From Pedobacter endophyticus (GTDB lineage: Bacteria > Bacteroidota > Bacteroidia > Sphingobacteriales > Sphingobacteriaceae): DNA of 64,000 nucleotides. The stretch is taken from positions 1,240,001-1,304,000 of the forward strand of contig NZ_CP064939.1 in assembly GCF_015679185.1 (NCBI RefSeq), written 5' to 3'. This document shows positions 8,831-17,105 of the stretch, piece after piece; positions within the stretch are counted from its first letter, which is position 1, and the number at the start of each line of letters is the position of its first letter. A program made the translations under genes and the position numbers. The notes under the pieces were generated by a model. It was given only the letters and a program-made list of their open reading frames with translations, was not told where the DNA came from and searched no databases.

Positions 8831-9670
8831 ATGAAACTTCACACCATAAACACAGGATTATTTAAATTGGATGGCGGCGCCATGTTTGGTGTTGTTCCAA
8901 AGGTGATTTGGCAAAAAACCAACCCGGCCGACGCCAACAACCTCTGCACCTGGGCCATGCGTTGTCTTTTAATTGAAAACGAAAACAAACTTACCTTAAT
9001 TGATACGGGTATTGGCGACAAACAAAATGAAAAGTTCTTTAGTCACTATTACCTGCACGGCGAAGATAGTATGCAAAAGTCGTTAAGTACATCGGGGTTT
9101 TCGATGACAGACATTACAGATGTTTTCTTGACCCATCTTCATTTCGATCACGTTGGCGGCGCTGTTATCAGAGAGCATGAAAGGTTGCTGCCAGCTTTTA
9201 AAAATGCAACCTATTGGAGTAATGAAAAGCATTGGAAGTGGGCTACCGAGCCAAATGCAAGAGAAAAAGCTTCCTTTTTGAAAGAAAACATTTTGCCGAT
9301 TGAAGAAAGCGGACAGCTCAAATTTGTTGAAGAAAAAGAAAACATAATATGGCAGGAGGGCATTCAAATCGGGTTCGCCTATGGACATACGGAAGCGATG
9401 ATGTTGCCGAAAATCAGCTATAAGGGCAAAACCATAGTGTACATGGCCGATTTACTACCCTCGATTGGTCATTTACCATTACCCTATGTAATGGCCTACG
9501 ATATGTTTCCCCTGAAAACGCTGACGGAAAAACAGGCGTTTTTAGAAGAAGCAGTTGAGAAAGACTACATTCTTTTCCTGGAGCACGACCCTGTTAACGA
9601 ATGTTGCACTTTACAGCGTACCGAAAAGGGAATTAAAGTTAAAGACACCTTCAAACTGAGTGAAATTTAA
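8831..9670 (+). CDS. MBL-fold metallo-hydrolase
   Basis: The 279-aa protein carries the full metallo-beta-lactamase-fold metal site: HLHFDH (H102, H104, D106, H107), GHTEAM (H186), MADLLPS (D207) and LEHDP (H252). This arrangement is typical of the branch that contains N-acyl-homoserine-lactone lactonases and related esterases or phosphodiesterases. The substrate cannot be told from sequence. No signal peptide is visible, so it is probably cytoplasmic. It appears to be transcribed alone. Confidence 0.85.
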   Translation: MKLHTINTGLFKLDGGAMFGVVPKVIWQKTNPADANNLCTWAMRCLLIENENKLTLIDTGIGDKQNEKFFSHYYLHGEDSMQKSLSTSGFSMTDITDVFLTHLHFDHVGGAVIREHERLLPAFKNATYWSNEKHWKWATEPNAREKASFLKENILPIEESGQLKFVEEKENIIWQEGIQIGFAYGHTEAMMLPKISYKGKTIVYMADLLPSIGHLPLPYVMAYDMFPLKTLTEKQAFLEEAVEKDYILFLEHDPVNECCTLQRTEKGIKVKDTFKLSEI

Positions 9671-9780
9671 CAGGATCAACATTCAGCCAAACTATCGACG
9701 TCCAAAGTGTGCAGTCTGACATGAAATTTATTTCGAGATTTATTTGTATTTAATCTAAATAATGACAACTTTTGTAATCA

Positions 9781-10140
9781 ATGGAAAAAGCTTGTATCGA
9801 TATTAATGAACTGGTTAACGTATTCTCAAATAATCACGGCGCTGTTTATCAATCTGATAAGTTAAACTGCTTTTATATTGATTTCGGCGGGAAATTTGCC
9901 CGTTTCAATTGCCTTTCGCTTCAAAAGTTAAAGAAAGTTGTAGAGCAGATCGATATTGAAGATTTACTCCTAAACACAAAAAGAGCCGATTTTGAACTGG
10001 TTACATTTAACGGCTGCGAGCATATTTATCTATTAAGTGCATTAGAAATTGTTGCTTTAAAAGACTTACTACAGGGCACTTTTACCATGCTAAAGCTTAA
10101 CCACCTAATCAGCGATTGTCTTTATCGGTTGGTTTACTAG
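9781..10140 (+). CDS. Hypothetical protein (119 aa)
   Basis: A soluble protein without signal sequence or membrane helix. The pattern (GAVYQSDKLNCFYIDFGGKFARFN, then a helical half ending ALEIVALKDLLQGTFTMLKLNHLI) looks like small Bacteroidetes proteins of unknown function with a beta-rich N-half. I do not recognise the family with confidence. It lies upstream of the ferritin gene, but the 330-bp repeat-rich gap between them argues against an operon. Confidence 0.6.
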   Translation: MEKACIDINELVNVFSNNHGAVYQSDKLNCFYIDFGGKFARFNCLSLQKLKKVVEQIDIEDLLLNTKRADFELVTFNGCEHIYLLSALEIVALKDLLQGTFTMLKLNHLISDCLYRLVY

Positions 10141-10194
10141 TTTATTGTTCATTGGTTAATTAGTCAATTGTTCATTGGTTCATGCATTGCGTTA

Positions 10195-10241
10195 AGTCAT
10201 CCGATGAATTTCTGCAAGCTGCCTATATTCATCGGATGACT
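10195..10241. repeat. Dispersed hairpin element, copy 1
   Basis: A perfect 15-bp inverted repeat (AGTCATCCGATGAAT / ATTCATCGGATGACT) encloses 17 bases. A second copy with identical arms is at 58802-58849, and truncated relatives occur around 61290-61350. Confidence 0.85.
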
Positions 10242-10442
10242 GAAATAACTGCGAATTGCTAATTGCTAATTGTTTATCGCTAACTGATCATTGCCCATTG
10301 CTAATTGCATACTGCTAATTGCTAATTCTAAACATCTCATATCCAATCAGCGCTTATTTAAACTCATTATAAATAATTAATTATCAACAATTTAGACTAA
10401 TTTCATATAGCAAATAAATTATAGATGTGAACAAATTCGCGT

Positions 10443-10450
10443 TACATTTG
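10443..10450 (+). promoter_or_regulatory. -7 element of the ferritin gene
   Basis: TACATTTG matches TAnnTTTG and lies 23 bases before the ATG at 10474. Confidence 0.65.
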
Positions 10451-10473
10451 TATAGTTATTAAAGCACAGAATT

Positions 10474-11001
10474 ATGAAAGATCTAATGCGTATTAAATGT
10501 TTAATATCACAGGATATTGAAACACTCTTAAATCAACAAATCAAAAAAGAAGCTCATTCTTCATCACTATATTTATCAATGGCATCATGGTGTAATCAAA
10601 ATGGTTACGATTATTCTGCAGATTATTTCACCAAGCAATCTGAAGAAGAAAGAATGCACCAACTTAAATTGTTCAAATATGTATTGGACATGGGCGGCAA
10701 TGCCATATCACCTGAAGTAACAGGTATAAAAACCGAATTTTTAGGTTTTAGAGAAGTTTTTGAAGATGCCCTTGAAGCTGAAATTGCCATTACCCAAAGC
10801 TTTAAGAACATCGCTTCCAGATGCCACAAAGAACAGGATTTTGTTACAATGGAATTTTTAAACTGGTTCCTGAAAGAACAACGTGAAGAAGAATACAAAG
10901 CACGTAGAGCTTTAGAACTGTTTGATGTTATCGGCGAAGAAGGAACAGGAAGATGGGAAATTGACAAACACGTAAACAAAATTACGTACTCAGAAGAATA
11001 A
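10474..11001 (+). CDS. ftnA: Non-heme ferritin
   Basis: This iron-storage protein oxidises Fe(II) and stores it as a mineral inside a 24-mer shell. The four-helix ferritin pattern is clear: QQIKKEAHSSSLYLSMASWC with ferroxidase E26 and Y33, EEERMH with E59 and H62, EAE near 101-103, and FLKEQREEE around 133-140. Length (175 aa) is normal. Most ferritins begin close to ML-SKxIExxLN, so the start may be the ATG five codons later (MRIKCLISQ); both are in frame. It is preceded by a -7 element and followed by a terminator. Confidence 0.93.
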   Translation: MKDLMRIKCLISQDIETLLNQQIKKEAHSSSLYLSMASWCNQNGYDYSADYFTKQSEEERMHQLKLFKYVLDMGGNAISPEVTGIKTEFLGFREVFEDALEAEIAITQSFKNIASRCHKEQDFVTMEFLNWFLKEQREEEYKARRALELFDVIGEEGTGRWEIDKHVNKITYSEE

Positions 11002-11024
11002 GAAACAACTAACAAAACATATAT

Positions 11025-11056
11025 CAAAAAGCTATCTTTCGAGATGGCTTTTTTTA
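11025..11056 (+). terminator. Terminator after the ferritin gene
   Basis: An 8-bp stem (AGCTATCT / AGATGGCT, one G-U pair) with a TTCG loop, flanked by A and T runs. Confidence 0.8.
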
Positions 11057-11191
11057 TGCCCTGTTTTTTTTCCTGAATGCTGGTGGCTATACTGCGCATA
11101 CCTCCCACCTCACTATTGCGACGCTCTGGTTTGCACTTGCAATCTCCTGCACGCTTTCGTCCTTTAGAAACCTTGACCTGAATGATAAGAA

Positions 11192-11233
11192 AAAAGAAAG
11201 CCTCCGAGAGTTTTCAAGGAGGCTTCTTTCTTG
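11192..11233. terminator. Orphan hairpin with T-rich flank
   Basis: AAGCCTCC and GGAGGCTT form an 8-bp core stem, extended by A/T pairs, with a GAGAGTTTTCAA loop. A run of A before and T after makes it terminator-like in both directions. Confidence 0.55.
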
Positions 11234-11284
11234 TTTAGGTGGTTTGGTTTATATAAATTATGAATAAGTCTTTAAAAGCTTGAT

Positions 11285-11311
11285 AAAAAAGCGCCGTTTC
11301 CGGCGCTTTCT
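11285..11311. terminator. Orphan GC-rich terminator hairpin
   Basis: A 9-bp stem (AAAGCGCCG / CGGCGCTTT) with a TTTC loop, preceded by AAA and followed by a short T stretch. Confidence 0.6.
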
Positions 11312-11802
11312 TAAACCAAATATATAATAATAATTAACGAGCGTCACAAAAATACACAGATTATTGTTAAAAGCAAGCTTTTTGGAAATAAAATTTAAAA
11401 TATTTTCATCTTTAACAGCAAAACACAAATAATTTAAACAAAAGTCAATTTCAAAAAGCCAAAAAAACCATCTTTAATGAGAAATATTTGAAATATTGCG
11501 TCGAATACTATACAAAAACCACAATACTAAACGAAAATTGCCGATTTGTTTCAATAAAAATCAATTATAAATCAAAATATAGCTACAAACACCCTACGAA
11601 ATTAAAAAATACGGACGATTACTATTAAGAATAAAAAAAGCAAAAGAATTTAATAGTAATCACGCTCATTGCTTACCAACAAAAAAAGCTCATTATCGCT
11701 TTGATCAGAAGAGGAAATACGCACATTCCGTTCTCAAAGTTTCTTTGAAGCTTAAATTGGCAATTGCTGGCTGAAACTACCCGTGCAATAAAGTTTTTTT
11801 CC

Positions 11803-11810
11803 TAAATTTG
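11803..11810 (+). promoter_or_regulatory. -7 element of asnS
   Basis: TAAATTTG followed by CGGC, matching TAnnTTTG. It is 21 bases before the ATG at 11832 and overlaps an upstream in-frame TTG, which argues against that TTG as the start. Confidence 0.7.
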
Positions 11811-11831
11811 CGGCTTTTACAAACAGATAAT

Positions 11832-13280
11832 ATGATTAAGAGACAGCAAATTAAAGATTTATTGAAATCGACAGCATTTGACACAGAAGTAACGGTTATG
11901 GGTTGGGTTAGAACCTTCAGAAATAATCAGTTCATTGCTTTAAATGATGGATCGTGCATGGGCAACATTCAGGTTGTAGTCGATTTTAATAATCTTCCTG
12001 AGGAGCTGTTAAAAAGAATAACAACTGGCGCTGCTATTTCAGCAACCGGTAAACTGGTAGAATCTTTAGGAAAAGGTCAGTCGGTTGAGATTAAGGCAAC
12101 CAATGTTGAAATCCTGGGCGATAGCGACCCTGAAAAGTTTCCGCTTCAACCTAAAAAGCACAGCTTGGAGTTTTTACGCGAAATTGCACACCTACGTTTC
12201 CGTACCAACACCTTTAACGCGGTGTTTAAGGTTCGCCACGCCTTGGCTTTTGCCATTCACCAGTTTTATAACGAGCGTGGATTTGTGTATATGCACACGC
12301 CTGTAATTACTGCAAGTGATGCAGAAGGCGCTGGTGAAATGTTTAAGGTTACGGCTTTAGATTTTGATAACACACCCCGTACGGATGATGGAAAAGTAGA
12401 TTTCTCACAAGATTTTTTCGGTCGTGCAACTAACTTAACAGTTTCTGGACAGCTTGAGGGTGAGTTAGCGGCAATGGCTTTTGGAAAAATTTATACTTTC
12501 GGACCTACTTTTAGGGCAGAAAACTCGAACACTACCCGCCACCTGGCCGAATTTTGGATGATTGAGCCTGAAGTTGCCTTCGCCGATTTAGAAGACAACA
12601 TGCAGCTTGCAGAAGACATGATGAAGTATGTAATTAAATATGCTTTAGATAACTGCAAGGAAGAACTAGAATTTTTAAACGCCCGATTAGCAGAAGAAGA
12701 TAAACAAAAACCGCAAAACGAGCGAAGTGAATTTGGCTTGCTAGAAAAACTAGATTTTTGTTTGGCTAATGATTTTGAGCGCCTAACCTATACAGAGGCG
12801 ATAAAAATATTAAAATCATCAAAGCCCAACCAAAAGAAACAGTTCAAATACCTTATCGATGAGTGGGGAGCGGATTTACAAAGCGAGCACGAACGCTATT
12901 TGGTAGAAAAACATTTTAAAAAACCGGTGATTTTAACGGATTACCCGGCTGATATCAAATCGTTTTATATGCGCCAGAACGAACCCGATGCCGAGGGCAG
13001 AAACACTGTTGCTGCAATGGATATTTTATTCCCGGGCATTGGCGAAATGATTGGCGGGTCGCAGCGTGAGGAACGTTTAGAGCGTTTAACAAAACGCATG
13101 GACGACATGAACATTCCACAAGAGGAACTTTGGTGGTATTTAGATACACGCCGCTTCGGTTCGGCACCCCATGCGGGTTTTGGCCTCGGCTTTGAGCGTT
13201 TAGTATTGTTCGTAACCGGCATGACCAACATACGCGATGTGATTGCATTCCCTCGCTTCCCAAAAAATGCGGAATTTTAA
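11832..13280 (+). CDS. asnS: Asparaginyl-tRNA synthetase
   Basis: The class II synthetase charges tRNA-Asn with asparagine. An N-terminal OB-fold anticodon-binding domain (about residues 8-110, [22 protein letters not shown]) is followed by the catalytic core with motif 2 ([23 protein letters not shown]) and motif 3 ([15 protein letters not shown]). The Asn-specific AEFWMIEPE wording separates it from AspRS. I take the ATG at 11832 (482 aa) because the in-frame TTG at 11808 lies inside the promoter. Confidence 0.95.
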   Translation: MIKRQQIKDLLKSTAFDTEVTVMGWVRTFRNNQFIALNDGSCMGNIQVVVDFNNLPEELLKRITTGAAISATGKLVESLGKGQSVEIKATNVEILGDSDPEKFPLQPKKHSLEFLREIAHLRFRTNTFNAVFKVRHALAFAIHQFYNERGFVYMHTPVITASDAEGAGEMFKVTALDFDNTPRTDDGKVDFSQDFFGRATNLTVSGQLEGELAAMAFGKIYTFGPTFRAENSNTTRHLAEFWMIEPEVAFADLEDNMQLAEDMMKYVIKYALDNCKEELEFLNARLAEEDKQKPQNERSEFGLLEKLDFCLANDFERLTYTEAIKILKSSKPNQKKQFKYLIDEWGADLQSEHERYLVEKHFKKPVILTDYPADIKSFYMRQNEPDAEGRNTVAAMDILFPGIGEMIGGSQREERLERLTKRMDDMNIPQEELWWYLDTRRFGSAPHAGFGLGFERLVLFVTGMTNIRDVIAFPRFPKNAEF

Positions 13281-13369
13281 GAAAGGTATAAGGCAGAAGG
13301 TTGTAAGGTAAAAGGCTTGCGTGCAAACAAAAGCTTAGAGATTAAAGCTGGATGCCTACACTTTCAAAT

Positions 13370-13478
13370 CGTCATTTAGAGAGAAGCGAAGCGCAATCGA
13401 GAAATCTTTAGCCCGTTGTACGAGGGCTAAAGATTCTCTCCACAGCAGCGCCTACGGAGCGCCACGTGCGAAATGACG
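13370..13478. repeat. MITE/REP-like element with CGTCATTT ends
   Basis: The element starts CGTCATTT and ends AAATGACG. Inside is a perfect 12-bp hairpin (AATCTTTAGCCC at 13403 / GGGCTAAAGATT at 13424). GAAGCGAAGC and CGAGAAATCT strings are typical of Bacteroidetes REP-type intergenic repeats. It fills most of the asnS-ABC-F gap. Confidence 0.7.
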
Positions 13479-13545
13479 AGCGAGCGGCACGTTAAACCTT
13501 ACACCTTTTCACCCTCCATCCTTTTCACCCTCCACCTTTTTTCCG

Positions 13546-13553
13546 TATCTTTG
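13546..13553 (+). promoter_or_regulatory. -7 element of the ABC-F gene
   Basis: TATCTTTG followed by CGGC, 20 bases before the ATG. The upstream 55 bases are a pyrimidine-rich ACCTTTT/CACCCTCC repeat like that before purM. Confidence 0.7.
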
Positions 13554-13573
13554 CGGCTTATTTCTATTTACTT

Positions 13574-15196
13574 ATGATTTCAGTTTCTAATTTATCATTA
13601 CGATACGGCAAACGCACACTTTTTGAAGATGTTAACTTAAAATTTACGCAGGGCAATTGCTATGGCGTAATTGGGGCTAACGGCGCTGGTAAGTCTACTT
13701 TTTTAAAGATCTTATCGGGCGAGGTAAATCAAACTTCGGGTAGTGTAGCTTTTACACCAGGCGAAAGAATGGCGGTTTTAAAACAAAACCACTACGAATT
13801 TGATGAGTTTTCGGTGCTGGAAACGGTCATGATCGGTCATAAGGAACTCTATGCCATCATGAAAGAGAAAGATGCCATTTACATGAAGGCCGATTTTACC
13901 GAAAAAGATGGCGAGCGTGCCGGAGAATTGGAAAATATCTTTGCGGAAATGGACGGCTGGAACATGGAAAGCAATGCGGCAACGATGTTGAGCAACCTGG
14001 GAATTACCGAAGATAACCACTATAAACTATTGAAAGAGCTGGATAACACACAAAAAGTACGTGTGTTATTGGCGCAGGCGCTGTTCGGTAATCCTGACAT
14101 CTTGTTGCTGGATGAGCCTACCAACGATTTGGACATTGAAACCATTGCCTGGCTCGAGAACTTCCTGGCCGATTATCAAAATATTGTACTTGTAGTATCG
14201 CACGACAGGCACTTTTTAGATGCCGTTTGTACGCATATTGTTGACATCGATTTCGCTAAAATGAGCATTTATACCGGTAACTATACGTTCTGGTACGAAT
14301 CGAGCCAACTGGCGCTAAAACAACGTAGCGATCAGAACAAAAAGATGGAAGACAAGGTGAAGGAATTGCAGGAGTTTATCCGCAGGTTCAGCGCTAATGC
14401 GTCGAAATCTAAACAGGCTACATCCCGTAAAAAGGCTTTGGATAAAATCGATATTACCGAAATTAAGGCTTCGAGCCGAAAATATCCTGCTATTATTTTT
14501 AACAATCTAGGCCGCGAAGCTGGAGATCAGATTTTACAGGTCGAAAATTTGGGTAAATCTGGCAACGATGGCATCTTGTTCGATAAAGTTACCTTCATGG
14601 TGAACAAGGGCGATAAGATCGCTGTTTTATCTCAAAACAGTTTGGCCACCGCAGCATTTTACGATGTGCTTACCGGTCGAGATACCGATCACAAAGGCGA
14701 ATTTAAATGGGGTGTTACCATCAGCACTGCTGATATACCAAACGATAACTCTGAATATTTCGACGGCAAGGATGAAAATTTGGTAGATTGGTTACGCGAA
14801 TACTCTGGAACGGATGCTGACGAGCAGTTTGTGCGCAGCTTTTTAGGCAGAATGTTGTTTTCGGGCGAAGAAGTACTTAAAAATGTAAAAGTACTTTCGG
14901 GAGGTGAGAAAATGCGCTGCATGTTCTCAAGAATGATGTTGCAGCAAGCCAACCTGTTGATGTTCGATGAGCCTACCAACCACCTAGACCTGGAATCGAT
15001 CGAAGCTTTGAATAATGGCATGAAAGATTTCAAGGGAACAATTCTTTTCACTTCACGAGATCACCAGCTAACGGAAACCGTGGCGAACAGAATTATCGAA
15101 ATTACGCCAAAAGGAACGATTGATAAGCTAATGACTTATGACGAATACATTAACAATCCCGATGTTGCGAAACTTCGTGAGGAAATGTATGCGTAA
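13574..15196 (+). CDS. ABC-F ATPase, YbiT-like
   Basis: ABC-F proteins are soluble tandem-ATPase factors that act on the ribosome. This one has the YbiT layout, including the RRFSANASKSKQATSRKKALDKI linker region and no membrane segment. NBD1 has a good Walker A (GANGAGKST, about 34-42) and LLLDEPTNDLD, but its signature is LDNTQK (156-161) instead of LSGGQ. NBD2 has an intact signature (LSGGEK, about 440) and FDEPTNHLD, but no Walker A (SQNSLATAAFYDVL near 350) and the His-switch motif is SRD (R495 in place of H). From memory a degenerate second Walker A recurs in Bacteroidetes relatives; the SRD change I do not recall. It is followed by a T-rich hairpin near 15215-15245. Confidence 0.88.
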   Translation: MISVSNLSLRYGKRTLFEDVNLKFTQGNCYGVIGANGAGKSTFLKILSGEVNQTSGSVAFTPGERMAVLKQNHYEFDEFSVLETVMIGHKELYAIMKEKDAIYMKADFTEKDGERAGELENIFAEMDGWNMESNAATMLSNLGITEDNHYKLLKELDNTQKVRVLLAQALFGNPDILLLDEPTNDLDIETIAWLENFLADYQNIVLVVSHDRHFLDAVCTHIVDIDFAKMSIYTGNYTFWYESSQLALKQRSDQNKKMEDKVKELQEFIRRFSANASKSKQATSRKKALDKIDITEIKASSRKYPAIIFNNLGREAGDQILQVENLGKSGNDGILFDKVTFMVNKGDKIAVLSQNSLATAAFYDVLTGRDTDHKGEFKWGVTISTADIPNDNSEYFDGKDENLVDWLREYSGTDADEQFVRSFLGRMLFSGEEVLKNVKVLSGGEKMRCMFSRMMLQQANLLMFDEPTNHLDLESIEALNNGMKDFKGTILFTSRDHQLTETVANRIIEITPKGTIDKLMTYDEYINNPDVAKLREEMYA

Positions 15197-15710
15197 TTGA
15201 TACAACATTTTTTTTAAGCCACATGCGATGCATGTGGCTTTTTTGTTTTTGTACATGAGCGTGAGAGACAATAATTGTTTGCTCTTTTTATCACTTCAGT
15301 CAAGAAAGATCGTCATCCTCAGGGGTCAGTTTAGAGTGAAGTGTTTTCGTCATTGCCCCAAAGGGGCTACTCCGTAGCGAGGCGGGCTTGTGCGAGCCGA
15401 CTTGTGCCGATTTTTCGTCGGTAAGCAATCTGGTTTACGAAAAGAGATTGCTTCGTGCCTCGCAATGACGATGGTTCACACCGCTGCCATAGGTTGCTTG
15501 ACTCGGAATTTTAATGTCAAAACGGGTTCTTGCATAGTCATCGCCGCGAAACATAACATGCATCTTTTTTTAAAAGATACTTTCTAAAAATCATATTGAG
15601 ACGGTTACAAAAAAAAACAAACCATGCTGTAGCGTTTCTGATTCATTAATCGTTTTACAAGAAAAAGCGTTAATGGCCATTAACCAATTGTATAATTGAA
15701 TTAACTACAC
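15197..15710. other. Intergenic region with a full-length dispersed repeat
   Basis: A terminator-like CCACATGC / GCATGTGG hairpin with a following T run (15220-15247) ends the ABC-F transcript. The element at 15348-15470 occupies the middle. The remaining sequence to 15710 has no supported gene; open stretches there are generated by the repeat. Confidence 0.65.
15348..15470. repeat. MITE-like element with CGTCATTG / CAATGACG ends
   Basis: A 123-bp element bounded by CGTCATTG and CAATGACG, with the internal inverted repeat AAGCAATCT ... AGATTGCTT (15423-15452). Its left half (CATTGCCCCAAAGGGGCTAC ... GTAGCGAGGC) recurs at 42582 and 55119, where the right half is missing or diverged. Confidence 0.75.
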
Positions 15711-16403
15711 ATGAAATTTAAAAATTATCTCAGCACCAGCACCAAAATTTTCTTCTCTCTATTAGCACTAACTTTAACAATATCAGCCTGTAAAAAAGAT
15801 TTTAACGACGACCCCATCGAGGCGGCGGGAATCGGTTTTGTGCATGCATCGCCCGGCACCGGACCGCTTGATTTTATTGTTGACAACCAAAAAGGTGGAA
15901 CTTTTACCTACACGAAAGACCTGGGTTATTACTCGGCCTACCCAGGAACGCGTTTACTGGGGGTTGCGAAAAAAGATTCGTTAAAATATTTAACCAACTT
16001 AAACGCGACTTTAAAACCAGGCATTTTCTATTCGGTTTTTGTTGTAGACACGTTGAAATCGACCAAGCTTTTGGTTGTTGAAGACGATTTAAAAGCGCCG
16101 GAAACTGATAAGGCAAAGGTACGTTTCATTAACCTGAGCCCGGGCTCGGCGGCTTATGACTTGGGCGTAACCGGAACTGCAGCCCCGTTGTTTACTGCAA
16201 AGGCATTTAAAGAATTTACTCCTTTTATTAATATTGCACCGAACGATAATTACTCTTTCGAGCTGAAACAAAGCGGAACGGTTAAGGTAACCCTGCCAGC
16301 AATCAAAATTGAAAAGGGAAAAATTTATACCATCTGGGCGAAAGGCTTAACAAGCGCAACAGACAGCACCGCACTTGGGCTTTCTGTTCTATCGAACAAT
16401 TAA
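15711..16403 (+). CDS. DUF4397 lipoprotein
   Basis: A lipoprotein signal peptide ends in LTISACKK with the lipobox Cys at about residue 27. The rest (IGFVHASPGTGPLDFIVD ... KAKVRFINLSPGSAAYDLGV) is two beta-sandwich repeats of the DUF4397 type, in which VRFxNxSPGxxxxD motifs recur. It should be anchored to the outer or inner membrane facing the periplasm or the surface. The function of the family is unknown. A terminator at 16430 separates it from the sigma-factor operon. Confidence 0.85.
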   Translation: MKFKNYLSTSTKIFFSLLALTLTISACKKDFNDDPIEAAGIGFVHASPGTGPLDFIVDNQKGGTFTYTKDLGYYSAYPGTRLLGVAKKDSLKYLTNLNATLKPGIFYSVFVVDTLKSTKLLVVEDDLKAPETDKAKVRFINLSPGSAAYDLGVTGTAAPLFTAKAFKEFTPFINIAPNDNYSFELKQSGTVKVTLPAIKIEKGKIYTIWAKGLTSATDSTALGLSVLSNN

Positions 16404-16429
16404 AATGCTTTTCTACCTGTGAAAATGAA

Positions 16430-16465
16430 AATGACACCATCCAAAGTTTGGGTGGTGTTATTTTC
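16430..16465 (+). terminator. Terminator after the DUF4397 gene
   Basis: A 13-bp stem with two G-U pairs (AATGACACCATCC / GGGTGGTGTTATT) and a short T run. Confidence 0.75.
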
Positions 16466-16466
16466 T

Positions 16467-16474
16467 TAAATTTG
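16467..16474 (+). promoter_or_regulatory. -7 element of the sigma-factor operon
   Basis: TAAATTTG matches TAnnTTTG, 46 bases before the GTG start at 16521 and directly after the preceding terminator. Confidence 0.55.
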
Positions 16475-16520
16475 TAACAATTAACATATGACAAACCTTT
16501 ATTAAACAGTCCTTTACAGG

Positions 16521-17105
16521 GTGATCAAAAAAATACTCAGTTTTGAGGAAATTTTAAAAGGCTGTGTTAAAAACGACAATGGCTGTAAAGAAATGATGTA
16601 CAAATCATTTTATGGCTATTTAATGGGCATTATTTTAAGGTACGTTAAAAATACATCGGATAGCGAGGAGCTCGTTAATGATACATTTATCAAGATTTTT
16701 AAGCATGTAGGCAACTTTAAACCGCCGAAGCACCCTGAAGAGCTGCATAAAACTTTTAAGGGTTGGATTGCCCAAATTGCTTCGAGAACGGCAATAGATA
16801 AGATTAGAAGTTCGAAAACGCAGTTTTACGTGGATGATTTGACGGAAAACGAGCATCCGGTAACGGCCGTATCTGTTGCCTCCGACCTGCATGTTAATGA
16901 TATCTTAAATCTACTCAATCACTTACCAGATACACAAAGATTGGTTTTTAACTTATACGAAATAGAGGGTTTCGCCCACGAGGAGATTTCGAAAATGCTT
17001 GGCATTCCTGAAAGTTCCAGCCGGGTTTACCTTACACGATCTAAAAATAAATTGCGCACGCTTTACTTAAATACCACGGTTAATTCATACAAAAAGAATG
17101 GATAA
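16521..17105 (+). CDS. ECF-type RNA polymerase sigma factor
   Basis: A 194-aa sigma factor with region 2 (YGYLMGIILRYVKNTSDSEELVNDTFIKIFKH, about 26-60) and region 4 (LPDTQRLVFNLYEIEGFAHEEISKMLGIPESSSRVYLTRSKNKLR, about 133-180). It should redirect RNA polymerase to a small regulon. The start is a GTG. Its 3' end overlaps the next gene by 8 bp, which implies translational coupling with the membrane-anchored partner. Confidence 0.9.
   Translation: MIKKILSFEEILKGCVKNDNGCKEMMYKSFYGYLMGIILRYVKNTSDSEELVNDTFIKIFKHVGNFKPPKHPEELHKTFKGWIAQIASRTAIDKIRSSKTQFYVDDLTENEHPVTAVSVASDLHVNDILNLLNHLPDTQRLVFNLYEIEGFAHEEISKMLGIPESSSRVYLTRSKNKLRTLYLNTTVNSYKKNG

Larger units (their letters stand above)
10141..10473. 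other. Repeat-rich intergenic region before the ferritin gene
   Basis: No gene. It holds short imperfect repeats of TTCATTGGTT (10147-10181), the hairpin element at 10195-10241, and about seven imperfect copies of ATTGCTAATTG between 10255 and 10330. The ferritin promoter is at its end. Confidence 0.7.
11057..11802. other. Intergenic region with two orphan terminator-like hairpins
   Basis: No convincing ORF in about 745 bp. Two strong hairpins lie at 11192-11233 and 11285-11311 without any gene between them and the ferritin terminator. From 11320 to 11790 the sequence is very AT-rich with nothing recognisable. A short untranslated transcript ending at one of the hairpins is possible. Confidence 0.5.

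Noticed and set aside
15390..15587. Plus-strand 65-aa ORF between the ABC-F and DUF4397 genes
   Set aside because: It begins inside the dispersed element at 15348 and translates repeat sequence.
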